Source of the DNA: RGIG426 sp045643425 | GTDB taxonomy: Bacteria > Bacillota > Clostridia > Oscillospirales > Acutalibacteraceae | Length of the DNA stretch: 33,845 nucleotides | Direction: 5' to 3' | Assembly: GCA_045643425.1 (NCBI GenBank) | Contig: JAZUKW010000033.1 | Location: 1 to 33,845, forward strand | Shown here: in pieces, positions 1-7,413 of the stretch | Layout: each line of letters begins with the position of its first letter | Position numbering within the stretch: the stretch's first letter is position 1 | Notes under the pieces: model-generated | Told to the model about the DNA's origin: nothing | The model's database searches: none | The model's input: the letters and a program-made list of their open reading frames with translations, nothing else | Program-made: the position numbers and the translations under genes

Positions 1-327
1 GGCAACGCGGCAGCCGTAAGCCATCGCTTTTTGGACGAAGCTTTGGAGGTTCTATTGTTTGCATGCTGTTTCTAAATAGGAATAGCCGGAGAAATAAATC
101 TCGTTGATACCCGACTCTTGGTAAAGCGACAGATATTTTTCGCACTCCGTCTCATTAAAGCCGTCCTCCGGCCACCACCACCACGAGCCCAAACGATGCT
201 CTGCGGCGATTTCCGCGCCGGTGGCCGCTTTGCTGGACAACGCGATCAGCGGCAGCGAGAAGATGATCATTACCGCCGCCAAGATCAGCGCGATAATGCG
301 GGCAACTTTTCCCCGTTTTCCGGTCAT
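1..327 (-). CDS. Secreted or membrane-anchored protein, in-frame TAG, 3' end off window
   Basis: This is the 5' part of a larger gene that runs off the left edge. The chosen start is the ATG at 325-327, preceded by AAAGGAG; an upstream in-frame ATG at 393 lies inside the promoter. Residues 1-35 form a basic start plus a hydrophobic segment (ARIIALILAAVMIIFSLP), a signal peptide or anchor. The mature part begins with GSWWWWPEDGF and then SGINEIYFSGYSYLE, which resembles the first strand and helix of a TIM-barrel glycoside hydrolase-like protein; that resemblance is inference. At 52-54 the frame hits TAG after 91 codons. The next 17 codons to the window edge stay open and read like the expected continuation (NLQSFVQKAMAYGCRVA). 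It may be a nonsense-disrupted gene, a sequencing error, or a read-through/recoded codon. Confidence 0.6.
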
Positions 328-364
328 AGTAGATACACTCCTTTTATTAACACTTGTATCTATA

Positions 365-393
365 ACTATACCACTTCTCCCGTTCTCTGTCAA
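365..393 (-). promoter_or_regulatory. Sigma-A promoter for the left-edge gene
   Basis: On the minus strand TTGACA (393-388), a 17-nt spacer and TATAGT (370-365) form a near-consensus promoter. The -35 hexamer contains the TGA stop codon (392-390) of the upstream DUF368 gene, so the gene end and the promoter share bases. Confidence 0.8.
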
Positions 394-1238
394 CCGATTT
401 TCCGCGTCACGCCTCTGTAAAGCTCTTCATCTTTACGGCTTGTTTTGCCGTTCAGCCACAGCGTTCCCGCCGCACTCATCCCGCACAGAAGCAGCGAGAC
501 CGCGCCGCTTTTGTCGGCGGAAAGCGGTGGTATAACAGGAAAAACCGAAGCGGCGAGAAGTCCCGCCAGCGCGTAATGGATGAGCGGCGCACACCGACTG
601 TAAAGGCGATTCACTATACACACGAGAATGGCCGCCACCGCCGCAAACCCCACCGAAAACGGAAAAAGCGCCGCCAAATCACCGCCGCCGATCATCGTCA
701 GCACCGATTCGTAGGCGTTCATCGACAGCAGCATACACGAAGCGCTGACCCCGGGAAGCACCGTACCGACAGCATAGACACCGCCGCACAGCGCCCATTC
801 CGCAAACGACGGTGTCGCCGACACCGTCAAATGCCCGCCGCCCTGCCACAGCCAGCATCCCAGCCCGAACGTCACGGCCGTCACCGCCCACCACCGCCGA
901 CGGGCGGAGGTCGCTTTTGCCTGCCTTAAAACGTCCGGGAACGTGCCGACGATCAGCCCGACCACCATAAAGCGCATTTCCTCCGGAAACAGCGCAAACA
1001 GCCGCGCCATTCCCCGCCCGAACACCACCATACCGAGAACGATACCAACTCCAAGCGGCAACAGCGCCGCGGCATCGGTTTTCAGCGCTTTTACGGGATG
1101 CGCCGCCGCAAACAGCAGACGCTCATAGTACCCGAACGACACACACAAGGCGCCGCCGCTCACCCCCGGCGCGATACCGCACAGTCCGATCAAAAGCCCA
1201 CACCAAAACGGGCGGCGCCTTTCTCGCATTCGTTTCAT
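390..1238 (-). CDS. popT: DUF368 / PopT-family undecaprenyl phosphate translocase
   Basis: This 282-residue polytopic membrane protein has the DUF368 signature near its N-terminus (LIGLCGIAPGVSGGALC, then FGYYERLL) and about eight hydrophobic segments. A second APGVS-like loop (GTVLPGVSASCMLL) in the second half fits the internal duplication of the family. Members of this family (PopT) return undecaprenyl phosphate across the cytoplasmic membrane for reuse as the lipid carrier in wall synthesis. ATG at 1238 follows AAAGGGGAGGGG. It lies downstream of the rnpB terminator with no clear promoter of its own, so read-through may supply it. The neighbours mltG and the PBP gene suit a wall-synthesis role. 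The family call is firm; the transport direction is taken from the family. Confidence 0.82.
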   Translation of the reverse strand: MKRMRERRRPFWCGLLIGLCGIAPGVSGGALCVSFGYYERLLFAAAHPVKALKTDAAALLPLGVGIVLGMVVFGRGMARLFALFPEEMRFMVVGLIVGTFPDVLRQAKATSARRRWWAVTAVTFGLGCWLWQGGGHLTVSATPSFAEWALCGGVYAVGTVLPGVSASCMLLSMNAYESVLTMIGGGDLAALFPFSVGFAAVAAILVCIVNRLYSRCAPLIHYALAGLLAASVFPVIPPLSADKSGAVSLLLCGMSAAGTLWLNGKTSRKDEELYRGVTRKIG

Positions 1239-1285
1239 ACGATCCCCTCCCCTTTATGCCTATGCAGTAAAGGAGAAAACAAAAC

Positions 1286-1313
1286 AAAAAGCACTCCGTA
1301 CGGAGTGCTTTTT
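1286..1313 (-). terminator. Intrinsic terminator of rnpB
   Basis: The palindrome GCACTCCGTACGGAGTGC (1291-1308) is flanked by A and T runs. On the minus strand it is followed by TTTTTGTTTTGTTTT. It sits directly after the 3' end of the RNase P RNA. Confidence 0.85.
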
Positions 1314-1317
1314 TTAA

Positions 1318-1650
1318 ATGTGACCGAGTCTGTAAGCCGGGTTCTGTCTTGAATAGTCATCTATCTCGACCGTTCGTTGCCGAACGGCTCAAGCCGCCTT
1401 TCAAAGCACGTCGGGCCAACGTATCGCTTTTGTCGGCGTTGCATCGGATAGGGTTTGCAGGGCCACGCAGTCTCCTGCGCGCCGGTGAGCTCTTACCTCG
1501 CCTTTCCACCCTTACCCGCCAAAAGCGGGCGGTATCTCTCTGTTGCACTTTCCCTAAGGTCACCCTCGGCGGCCGTTAGCCGTTATCCTGCCCTGTGATG
1601 CCCGGACTTTCCTCATACCAAAGGTACGCGACTATCCGGCTCGCTCACAA
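1318..1650 (-). ncRNA. rnpB: RNase P RNA, bacterial class A type
   Basis: Read on the minus strand, the 5' part contains the conserved GAGGAAAGTCCGGGC block and ACAGGGCAGGATAACGGC. The centre has GGGTGACCTTAGGGAAAGTGC and ACAGAGAGATACCGCC. The 3' end has ACAGAACCCGGCTTACAGAC. These are the universally conserved P and J elements of the catalytic RNA that trims tRNA 5' leaders. At about 330 nt it is within the usual class A size range. The 5' end is placed from the promoter at 1657-1685, and the 3' end from the sequence just before the terminator. Exact ends are uncertain by a few bases. Confidence 0.93.
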
Positions 1651-1656
1651 GAAGAA

Positions 1657-1685
1657 AGTATACCGCAAACCGCGGCGTTTGTCAA
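1657..1685 (-). promoter_or_regulatory. Sigma-A promoter of rnpB
   Basis: TTGACA (1685-1680), a 17-nt spacer and TATACT (1662-1657) on the minus strand make a strong promoter about 7 nt before the likely RNA start. The -35 box includes the TGA stop (1684-1682) of the PBP gene. Confidence 0.88.
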
Positions 1686-3289
1686 CCGTCCTTTTGCAGC
1701 GAGCGAAAATACAGCTCCTCGCAAATTTCCCGAAACACCGGCGCGGCGCTTTCCTCCATCGCCTCGCTGTTCTCGCAAAGCGCCGTGATAACGTACTGCG
1801 GCTCGTCCGCCGGGAAAAAGCCCGTAAACCAATGCTGTACGACCTCTTTTCCGTTTTCCACCCACCCGGTTTCCGCCGTTCCCGTTTTGGCGGCCGCCGG
1901 CGCGTAGTAGGGCTGACCTTTGTCGCCGGTCCCCTCTTCCATCGTATAGATCATCATATCCCACAGCGTCTCTGCCGTTTCTTTTGAGAACACCTGCTGT
2001 AACGGTGACGCCTGCTCTTTCTCGTAATTCCCGTTTTCGTCCACCGTTCCCGCCACAAGCGTCGGCCGCGCGATCGCACCGCCGTTGACCACCGCCGCCG
2101 CCAGCTGCGCTACGTGGATTGGCGTCGCCAGCAGCTCCCCCTGCCCGAACGCCAGGTTGCAAAGAGATGCCTGCGACGTTTTGAGCGTTTTAAGCGACGG
2201 CAACGTCGCCCGCGCGGTGGAAAGCCCCGGCGCGAGCGTCCACGCCCGGTCGAAACCAAAGGACACCGCCATATCGTACAGCGCCTCCGCCCCCGTCTCC
2301 TGCGCCAGCTGAATATAGTACGGGTTACACGATTTGGCGAACGCCTCTTTCATATCCTGCGTCCCGTGCCCCAGCCAATAGTGGCAGCGAAACAGCGTGT
2401 CGCCGAGGCGGTATCCGCCGGTGCAGTCAAACGCCGTGGACGGCGAAAGCCCCGTCTCCAGCGCCGCGGACGCGGTGACGATCTTAAAGACCGAGCCGCA
2501 GTTGTAGTCCGCCAGCGCCCGGTTGAGAAGCGGCGCGTTTTCCTCTGTCAGCGCCTCCTCCACCGCGGTGGGATCGTATCCCGGCACGCTGACCATCGCG
2601 CGAATGGCGCCGGTCTTCGGCTCCATCACCACCACCGCCCCGCAGGTCACGTGTTCTGCCGCCCGCTCGGCGATCTGCTGGATCTCGCTGTCGATCGTCA
2701 ACACCACGCCGCCCCGGCTTTTGTCGGTCGTGTCTTTTACCGTCGGAGCAACGCCGGAAAGCGGCATTCCCAATCCGTCCACCGTATACGTCACCTCTAC
2801 CGAGCCGCTGTAAGCGGACAAAAGCTCGTCAAAAGCATATTCCACGCCGCACACGCCGCCCGACTCGTCCGTATATCCCAAGACGTGGGTCGCCGTCGTT
2901 TTTTCGCCGTAGCGTTCGGGAACGGTCTTCAGCGTCATTCCCTCACAAAGAGGAAGCGGCTCTTTTGTCTTCACCGCGATCGGCTTTCCCTGCTCCAAGC
3001 GCTCCAGAATGCCCGCCGCCGTCTCCTTGTCAAAACACTCCCGCACGCGCGCCATCGCCGGCGCGGTCGGCGCGATCGCCGTCACGTAGACAAAGTCTCG
3101 GTTGACAAGCGGTCGCTTTTGGCAGTCGTAAATCGTCCCCCGGCTCGTTCCCAGCGTCACCGTTAAGCTGGATTGTCCGGCCGCCGCCTCTGCCAATGAC
3201 TCCTCCCCCTGCAAGCTATACAACCGCACGCCGCAGGCCCCGATCAAAAGGATCAGCGCTATGCAGGCAGCCATACTTCGTTTTTTCAT
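1682..3289 (-). CDS. Class B penicillin-binding protein (peptidoglycan D,D-transpeptidase)
   Basis: This 535-residue protein cross-links peptidoglycan stem peptides on the outer face of the membrane. A single N-terminal membrane anchor (residues 5-26) is followed by a dimerisation-type region with the RGTIYD motif at 50-55. The transpeptidase domain carries all three active-site motifs: SVFK with catalytic Ser266, SCN at 320-322 and KTGTAE starting at 468. There are no C-terminal PASTA repeats, so it resembles PBP2/PbpA-type proteins rather than SpoVD or PBP2x. ATG at 3289 is preceded by GGGAGGA, which sits inside a strong hairpin with its U-run touching the ATG (see the 3290-3337 entry). It follows mltG and precedes rnpB. 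The exact paralogue (division, elongation or sporulation) cannot be told from sequence alone. Confidence 0.9.
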   Translation of the reverse strand: MKKRSMAACIALILLIGACGVRLYSLQGEESLAEAAAGQSSLTVTLGTSRGTIYDCQKRPLVNRDFVYVTAIAPTAPAMARVRECFDKETAAGILERLEQGKPIAVKTKEPLPLCEGMTLKTVPERYGEKTTATHVLGYTDESGGVCGVEYAFDELLSAYSGSVEVTYTVDGLGMPLSGVAPTVKDTTDKSRGGVVLTIDSEIQQIAERAAEHVTCGAVVVMEPKTGAIRAMVSVPGYDPTAVEEALTEENAPLLNRALADYNCGSVFKIVTASAALETGLSPSTAFDCTGGYRLGDTLFRCHYWLGHGTQDMKEAFAKSCNPYYIQLAQETGAEALYDMAVSFGFDRAWTLAPGLSTARATLPSLKTLKTSQASLCNLAFGQGELLATPIHVAQLAAAVVNGGAIARPTLVAGTVDENGNYEKEQASPLQQVFSKETAETLWDMMIYTMEEGTGDKGQPYYAPAAAKTGTAETGWVENGKEVVQHWFTGFFPADEPQYVITALCENSEAMEESAAPVFREICEELYFRSLQKDG

Positions 3290-3337
3290 AAAAAAATCCT
3301 CCCGTTCACGGGTTAGGTTGCCCGTAAACGAGAGGAT
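3290..3337 (-). terminator. Intrinsic terminator or attenuator between mltG and the PBP gene
   Basis: On the minus strand a 17-bp stem (arms 3337-3321 and 3312-3296, two G-U pairs, 8-nt loop) is followed at once by a run of seven T that ends at the ATG (3289-3287). The 3' arm contains GGGAGGA, the likely ribosome binding site of the PBP gene. It can act as the mltG terminator, as an attenuator, or as a structure hiding the ribosome binding site. Confidence 0.85.
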
Positions 3338-3348
3338 CTAATCACGAT

Positions 3349-5019
3349 TTAATCCGCGTAAACGCCAATATCGTATTTATAGCAGATCGCCATGTGCTCG
3401 TCGAACGTCTCGGAGTAATACGTGATGGTGGGATCGACGCTCGTATCCGTTGCAAAGTAGTAGCAGTTGATGATGTCGTCATCGTCGTTCGGATACGCCA
3501 CCGCGCGCAGCGCCGCCAAGCCGGGGTTACAGATAGGACCGGTAGGCAGGCCCTCGCAGATATAGGTGCTGTAGGCCTTGAAGTTTTCATTTTCCTTGCC
3601 GGCGCCCGGTTGGAAATGCTCCACGTATTCGGTGGTCACGTCGGACTGCAGATGCGGGAATTCCGCCGGATCGCCCAAACGGTTGTGGAACACGCGGGCG
3701 ATTTTCGACATATCGTCGGTATTGTCCGCCTCCATCTGAATGACCGAAGCGAGCGTCACCGCTTCATCCAGCGAAAGGCCCATCGCCTTGATACCGGTTT
3801 TCAGCTTGGTATCCACGCGGGTCTCGAAGTTGTCAAAGAACTTTTCGAGCACCGCCTCCGGGCTGCACGCCTTGTAGAACGTGTAGGTATCCGGGAACAG
3901 ATAGCCTTCCAGACGATAAATGCGGTACGGGTAATCGGTTCCGGCACCCACCGCCGGAGCGGAAGCGATAAAGTCATAATCGGAGTAGTCGCCCTCCTCC
4001 AGCTCGGTCAGGAATTCCTGCGCGCCGCAGACCTCGCTCTCCTCAAGCAGCTTGGCGATCTCCAGCACGTTGTAGCCCTCGGGAATGGTGACGTCCACCG
4101 AATCCCGCTCGCCCTGCTGCTGGAGAATGGCGATGATCCCCTGGTAGCCCGCGTTAGAGGCTACCGTAAACACGCCGGACTGATACTGTCCGTCCGCGTG
4201 AGAAAGCTTCGAGAAAACGCGGAAGATAAACGGCTTTGAGACAAGCCCGTTTTCGTGCAACACGTCCGCCACCTGCTTTGTGGTCGCACCGCGGGGAATT
4301 TCCACGTCCACCTCGCGCTCGGATTTGTTGAGGCCCAACATATCGAGCGCACCGGTCACGGCAATAAACGCCAACACGCAGGACACCGCCAGCACGCAAA
4401 CAAGGTAGAACAGTTTTCCCATGCAGGATTTTTTTCTTGAGCCCGGCTCCTCGTACTCATCCTCTTCGTCGAGAATGCGCACCGGCGCGTTCGGGTCCTC
4501 ATAGTCATCCTCCTCGTCGAGAATGCGCACCGGCGCGTTCGGATCTTCTTCGGGCGCTTCCTCCGGCTCGGAAACCGCTTCCGACGGCTGTTCGTCGGCA
4601 GGCTCGTCAGCGACAGGCTCTTCGATCGGTTCTTCGACCGCTTCCTCCTCCGTCGGCGCGGGCTCCTCCGGCTTCGTCCACTCGCCAATGTCGCCCTCCT
4701 CGCCTATTTTGGCGGCGACGGCGGCAGCGATCGCGCTCACCGCCGCGGCGGGCGCGGGTGCGCGCTCCTCCGGTACAGCCTCTTTTTCCGCCGCAACGCC
4801 GTTGACGGTAGACGGAACGGTATGGATCGCCGGTTCCTCTTCTGTATCGACGGACGGACGCATCGGCGGCGCCTTGCGCTTGGGAACGATGTCCAGCGGC
4901 GCATCCATATCGTCGGGGCTGATGTTCAGGCGAAAGCCCGCCACTTTTTCGCGGCGTTCCTCCGCCACACGCTCCGCCTCCGACTCCACCGGGTTCTGCC
5001 CGTTATCGAATTCACTCAC
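3349..5019 (-). CDS. mltG: Endolytic transglycosylase MltG (YceG family)
   Basis: MltG cleaves nascent glycan strands at the membrane and so sets their length. The 556-residue product starts with about 200 acidic, Glu/Pro-rich cytoplasmic residues, has one membrane segment (FYLVCVLAVSCVLAFIAVTG, near residues 205-225), then a LysM-like part and the YceG catalytic domain. Family landmarks are LEGYLFPDTYTF, LASVIQMEADN (with the catalytic Glu), FHNRL, LQSDVTTEY and GLPTGPICNPG. The acidic N-region holds a near-perfect 16-residue tandem repeat (DPNAPVRILDEEDDYE, then the same unit with one change). Start is GTG at 5019 after GAGAGGAGTG. The N-tail is longer than in E. coli MltG (about 340 aa) but such tails are common in Clostridia. 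It probably works with the PBP encoded just downstream. Confidence 0.93.
   Translation of the reverse strand: MSEFDNGQNPVESEAERVAEERREKVAGFRLNISPDDMDAPLDIVPKRKAPPMRPSVDTEEEPAIHTVPSTVNGVAAEKEAVPEERAPAPAAAVSAIAAAVAAKIGEEGDIGEWTKPEEPAPTEEEAVEEPIEEPVADEPADEQPSEAVSEPEEAPEEDPNAPVRILDEEDDYEDPNAPVRILDEEDEYEEPGSRKKSCMGKLFYLVCVLAVSCVLAFIAVTGALDMLGLNKSEREVDVEIPRGATTKQVADVLHENGLVSKPFIFRVFSKLSHADGQYQSGVFTVASNAGYQGIIAILQQQGERDSVDVTIPEGYNVLEIAKLLEESEVCGAQEFLTELEEGDYSDYDFIASAPAVGAGTDYPYRIYRLEGYLFPDTYTFYKACSPEAVLEKFFDNFETRVDTKLKTGIKAMGLSLDEAVTLASVIQMEADNTDDMSKIARVFHNRLGDPAEFPHLQSDVTTEYVEHFQPGAGKENENFKAYSTYICEGLPTGPICNPGLAALRAVAYPNDDDDIINCYYFATDTSVDPTITYYSETFDEHMAICYKYDIGVYAD
4467..4542 (-). repeat. Tandem repeat inside mltG
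   Basis: A 28-nt identical stretch begins at 4467 and again at 4515, a 48-nt period. It encodes two copies of a 16-residue acidic unit in the cytoplasmic tail of MltG. A recent in-frame duplication is the simplest explanation. Confidence 0.85.
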
Positions 5020-5064
5020 GGAAGGTCACTCCTCTCGGTGTATGATGAAAGAATACTATCTCGT

Positions 5065-5604
5065 TTAACTGCATTGTAACGCGTTTTTCACCTCGTCGGC
5101 CACGTTTGCACCTTTGAGGTAACGAAGAAGCGCCAACGCGAACGGCAGCGCCGCCCCCGCGCCTTTACCGGTGATCACGTTACCGTCGGTCACGGCGAGC
5201 TCGTCGCAAACCGTCGCGCCCGCAAGCTCGCCCTCAAACCCCGGAAAACACGTCGCGCGTTTGCCGGAAAGCAAGCCGTTGTGTCCGAGCACCGACGGCG
5301 CGGCGCAAATCGCGGCGATGAGCGCGCCTTTTTCGGCGGCAACAGAAAGCGCCTCTTTGACCGTTTCGGATGCGTCGAGATTTCTCGTTCCCGGCATTCC
5401 GCCCGGAAGCACCACGCCCGAAAGCGCGTCAAAATCGACCTCGTCCTCGTCCAAATCGGCGGTGACGGGAATTCCGTGCGAGCCCACGATAACGTCGTCG
5501 CCGATGCCGACGGTTTTCACGTCCACACCGCCGCGGCGCAGCACGTCCACGGGCGTGAGCGCCTCTACCTCTTCAAATCCGTTTGCCAAAAACACGTAAA
5601 CCAT
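5065..5604 (-). CDS. DJ-1/PfpI (ThiJ) family protein
   Basis: This 179-residue single-domain protein has the DJ-1 fold signature: VYVFLANGFEEVEALTPVD at the N-terminus with Glu12, VVLPGGMPG, and the nucleophile elbow AAICAAPSVLG with Cys100. The size is typical of DJ-1/YajL-like proteins, described as redox-responsive chaperones, glyoxalases or deglycases. The precise substrate cannot be inferred. ATG at 5604 is preceded by AAGGAGGAAA. It lies 57 nt after tmk on the same strand without an obvious promoter or terminator, so it is probably the third gene of the thyX-tmk transcript. Confidence 0.88.
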   Translation of the reverse strand: MVYVFLANGFEEVEALTPVDVLRRGGVDVKTVGIGDDVIVGSHGIPVTADLDEDEVDFDALSGVVLPGGMPGTRNLDASETVKEALSVAAEKGALIAAICAAPSVLGHNGLLSGKRATCFPGFEGELAGATVCDELAVTDGNVITGKGAGAALPFALALLRYLKGANVADEVKNALQCS

Positions 5605-5661
5605 AGCATTTCCTCCTTAACAGTCTGTAAAGTTGGTTGCCATTACACCGCGTAAACCCGC

Positions 5662-6315
5662 TTAAACAAAGGGTTTCAGCCATTTCATCAGCGCATCGGT
5701 CACCGTTTCGATCGAGAACGGCTTGTCGCCCTCGCCGCACGGAATGACCGTCCATCCCCACCGTTTGGCAGCGTAAAGCGCGGCCTCGCGGCAGGTCTCA
5801 AGGAATTTCACGTTGCGTTCGTGCAGGTCTTTTTTAGACTCGTCGCCGTCGTACCGTTCGGTCATCAGCCGTTGGGACACGGCAAGCGGCATATCGAGAA
5901 AACACACCGCGTCGGGACGCGGAAGTCCCAATTTAACGTACTCGTAATCCTCCATCCACTCGAGGAACGCGTCCCATGTCTCGCGCGGCGAACGCGCCAG
6001 CTGGTAAATCGCGTTGGAGGTCGTGTAGCGGGCGGCAACGATGAGCTTGCCCGCCTCGTAGTCTTCTTTCCAAAACTTTTGGAAGCTCGCATAGCGGTCA
6101 ACCGCATAAAACGACGAAGCGGCAAAGGGGCTGGCATCCTCGCCGAACTCTCCCGCCAGATATTGCTTCACGAGCACGGACGACGGCTGTGCGTAATCGG
6201 GAAACGAGATTTCCCGAAAATCCACACCCATGGCGGCAAGCCGCGTGCGGATCTGTTCGAGCTGGGTAGATTTTCCGCAGCCGTCCAGTCCGTCAATGAC
6301 ACAAAGCTTTCCCAT
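5662..6315 (-). CDS. tmk: Thymidylate kinase
   Basis: This enzyme phosphorylates dTMP to dTDP in the cytoplasm. The 217-residue sequence opens with a P-loop in the dTMP-kinase form (IDGLDGCGKST, residues 7-17). It has a YAVDRYAS element and a VAARYTTSNAIYQ stretch where the family has its DR-type substrate-binding motif. PRPDAVCFLDMP corresponds to the conserved PD..l.LD.p strand. A charged lid follows (MTERYDGDESKKD). The ATG shares its first base with the last base of the thyX stop codon (TAATG), so translation is probably coupled and the gene order follows the pathway. It is somewhat divergent from E. coli Tmk, so a related deoxynucleoside kinase is a minor alternative. Confidence 0.88.
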   Translation of the reverse strand: MGKLCVIDGLDGCGKSTQLEQIRTRLAAMGVDFREISFPDYAQPSSVLVKQYLAGEFGEDASPFAASSFYAVDRYASFQKFWKEDYEAGKLIVAARYTTSNAIYQLARSPRETWDAFLEWMEDYEYVKLGLPRPDAVCFLDMPLAVSQRLMTERYDGDESKKDLHERNVKFLETCREAALYAAKRWGWTVIPCGEGDKPFSIETVTDALMKWLKPFV

Positions 6316-7088
6316 TATTTCTGCCCCTTAATTGCGGCATATTTGGCACGCACCTCGGCGGTCTTGCCACAGCACATTTTCCCCTCGGGGCACGCTCCGG
6401 CAACGCACGCAGGCCCCGCTTTACAGAACAGCGTGGGCGCGACCTCGACACAGCATTTGAGCATCTGCTCCGCCATCTCGCGGATCTCCCATTGCGCGCG
6501 CATACAGCAGCGCTGACGGAACATATTTTGGAGGCTGCGGGCATTCATCGTCAAGAGGATCTTGGTGCAGCAGGCGTTCGGAAGCACAAAGCGCGCATCC
6601 TCGATCGCCTTTTTCTCGGCGGCACGGTGGGCTTCTTTCTCGTCCTTGCCCTGTGCCAAAAACGCCGCCTCGTGTTTTTTCATAAGGATCTCGGTCAGGC
6701 GCTCATAGTGGCGCTGATCCTCCTCCATCGCGGCCAAGAACTCCGCTTTCGCTTCGGGAACCGCCTCAATTTCCGGCGGCAACACGTACTCGAACTGCGC
6801 TTCGCGGACGTAGCGCTGGCTTTGCACACTGTACGAGGCGATGCGGTGACGGGTGATTTGCGCCAAAAGCGAACGGGACACGCCCTCGATGCCGAAGGTA
6901 AACGACGCGTGCTCCACCGGGCTTTCGTGGCCGAGCTCGGACAGCATTTCCACAAACGAGGCCGCTTTTTCCTCGGTCATCTTTTCGCGCAGGTCGTCGA
7001 TCGACGCCGCGGAATAGCAAAGCCGCGCCGCGGAAGCAATCGTCTGCTCCGGGTGAGGCGTGTAGGTAATCAACGTCACTTTCATCAC
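6315..7088 (-). CDS. thyX: FAD-dependent thymidylate synthase ThyX
   Basis: ThyX makes dTMP from dUMP using methylenetetrahydrofolate, FAD and NADPH. The 257-residue product contains the diagnostic RHRx7S motif (RHRIASYSVQS, residues 80-90) and the upstream HESPVEHASFTFGIEG segment that contacts FAD. The C-terminus has a Cys-rich tail (CKAGPACVAGACPEGKMCCG), of a kind I recall from clostridial ThyX proteins; it may bind metal, which is inference. ATG at 7088 has only a weak ribosome site (AAGAGGAAAA some distance upstream). A strong promoter lies at 7150-7178. The last base of its stop overlaps the tmk start. No thyA was seen in this window. Confidence 0.95.
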   Translation of the reverse strand: MMKVTLITYTPHPEQTIASAARLCYSAASIDDLREKMTEEKAASFVEMLSELGHESPVEHASFTFGIEGVSRSLLAQITRHRIASYSVQSQRYVREAQFEYVLPPEIEAVPEAKAEFLAAMEEDQRHYERLTEILMKKHEAAFLAQGKDEKEAHRAAEKKAIEDARFVLPNACCTKILLTMNARSLQNMFRQRCCMRAQWEIREMAEQMLKCCVEVAPTLFCKAGPACVAGACPEGKMCCGKTAEVRAKYAAIKGQK

Positions 7089-7149
7089 AAAAACCGCCTT
7101 TTCCTCTTAATTTTCAACGCAAAAATCACAGAATGATTTAATTAGAATT

Positions 7150-7178
7150 AGTATACCAAATTTTGTTTGGAATTGCAA
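7150..7178 (-). promoter_or_regulatory. Sigma-A promoter of thyX-tmk
   Basis: On the minus strand TTGCAA (7178-7173), a 17-nt spacer and TATACT (7155-7150) precede thyX by about 60 nt. The surrounding DNA is markedly AT-rich. Confidence 0.78.
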
Positions 7179-7195
7179 GGGATTTTACAGAAATT

Positions 7196-7318
7196 GTGGG
7201 ATTTTGATAGCGTTTGCGGCGTGTATGTCGAGGTCGGCGTCCTCGACGACCCCGCCTTCCCCTTGAAGGGAAGCCAGATAGGTTAAGAGCGTAGCCGCAA
7301 ATGTGTGCGAAATCCCAC
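7196..7318. repeat. Nested palindromic element A (intergenic foldback)
   Basis: The 325-nt gap between the divergent thyX and CAP lipoprotein genes holds two promoters and this element. Outer arms GTGGGATTT (7196-7204) and AAATCCCAC (7310-7318) pair. TTTGCGGC (7213-7220) pairs with GCCGCAAA (7294-7301). The 8-nt stretches between them can form five of eight pairs if G-U is allowed. Inside are a hairpin GTCGAGG/CCTCGAC (7227-7247) and a hairpin CTTCCC/GGGAAG (7256-7273). No coding potential was seen. It is probably a dispersed palindromic repeat or a structured leader-like element; function unknown. Confidence 0.7.
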
Positions 7319-7357
7319 GGCAGGACGTCGAGAGCGCCAATAGATTTTGTTCCGCAC

Positions 7358-7386
7358 TTGACAAAACCGCGAAATGATTATAAGAT
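7358..7386 (+). promoter_or_regulatory. Sigma-A promoter of the CAP lipoprotein gene
   Basis: TTGACA (7358-7363), a 17-nt spacer and TAAGAT (7381-7386) stand upstream of AGGAG (7401-7405) and the ATG at 7414. Confidence 0.78.
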
Positions 7387-7413
7387 AAATCCAACAAAAA
7401 AGGAGTATGAATT

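Noticed and set aside
1682..3289. SpoVD or PBP2x identity for the PBP
   Set aside because: No C-terminal PASTA repeats and the protein is too short; the neighbours are not the usual mraW-ftsL-mraY cluster.
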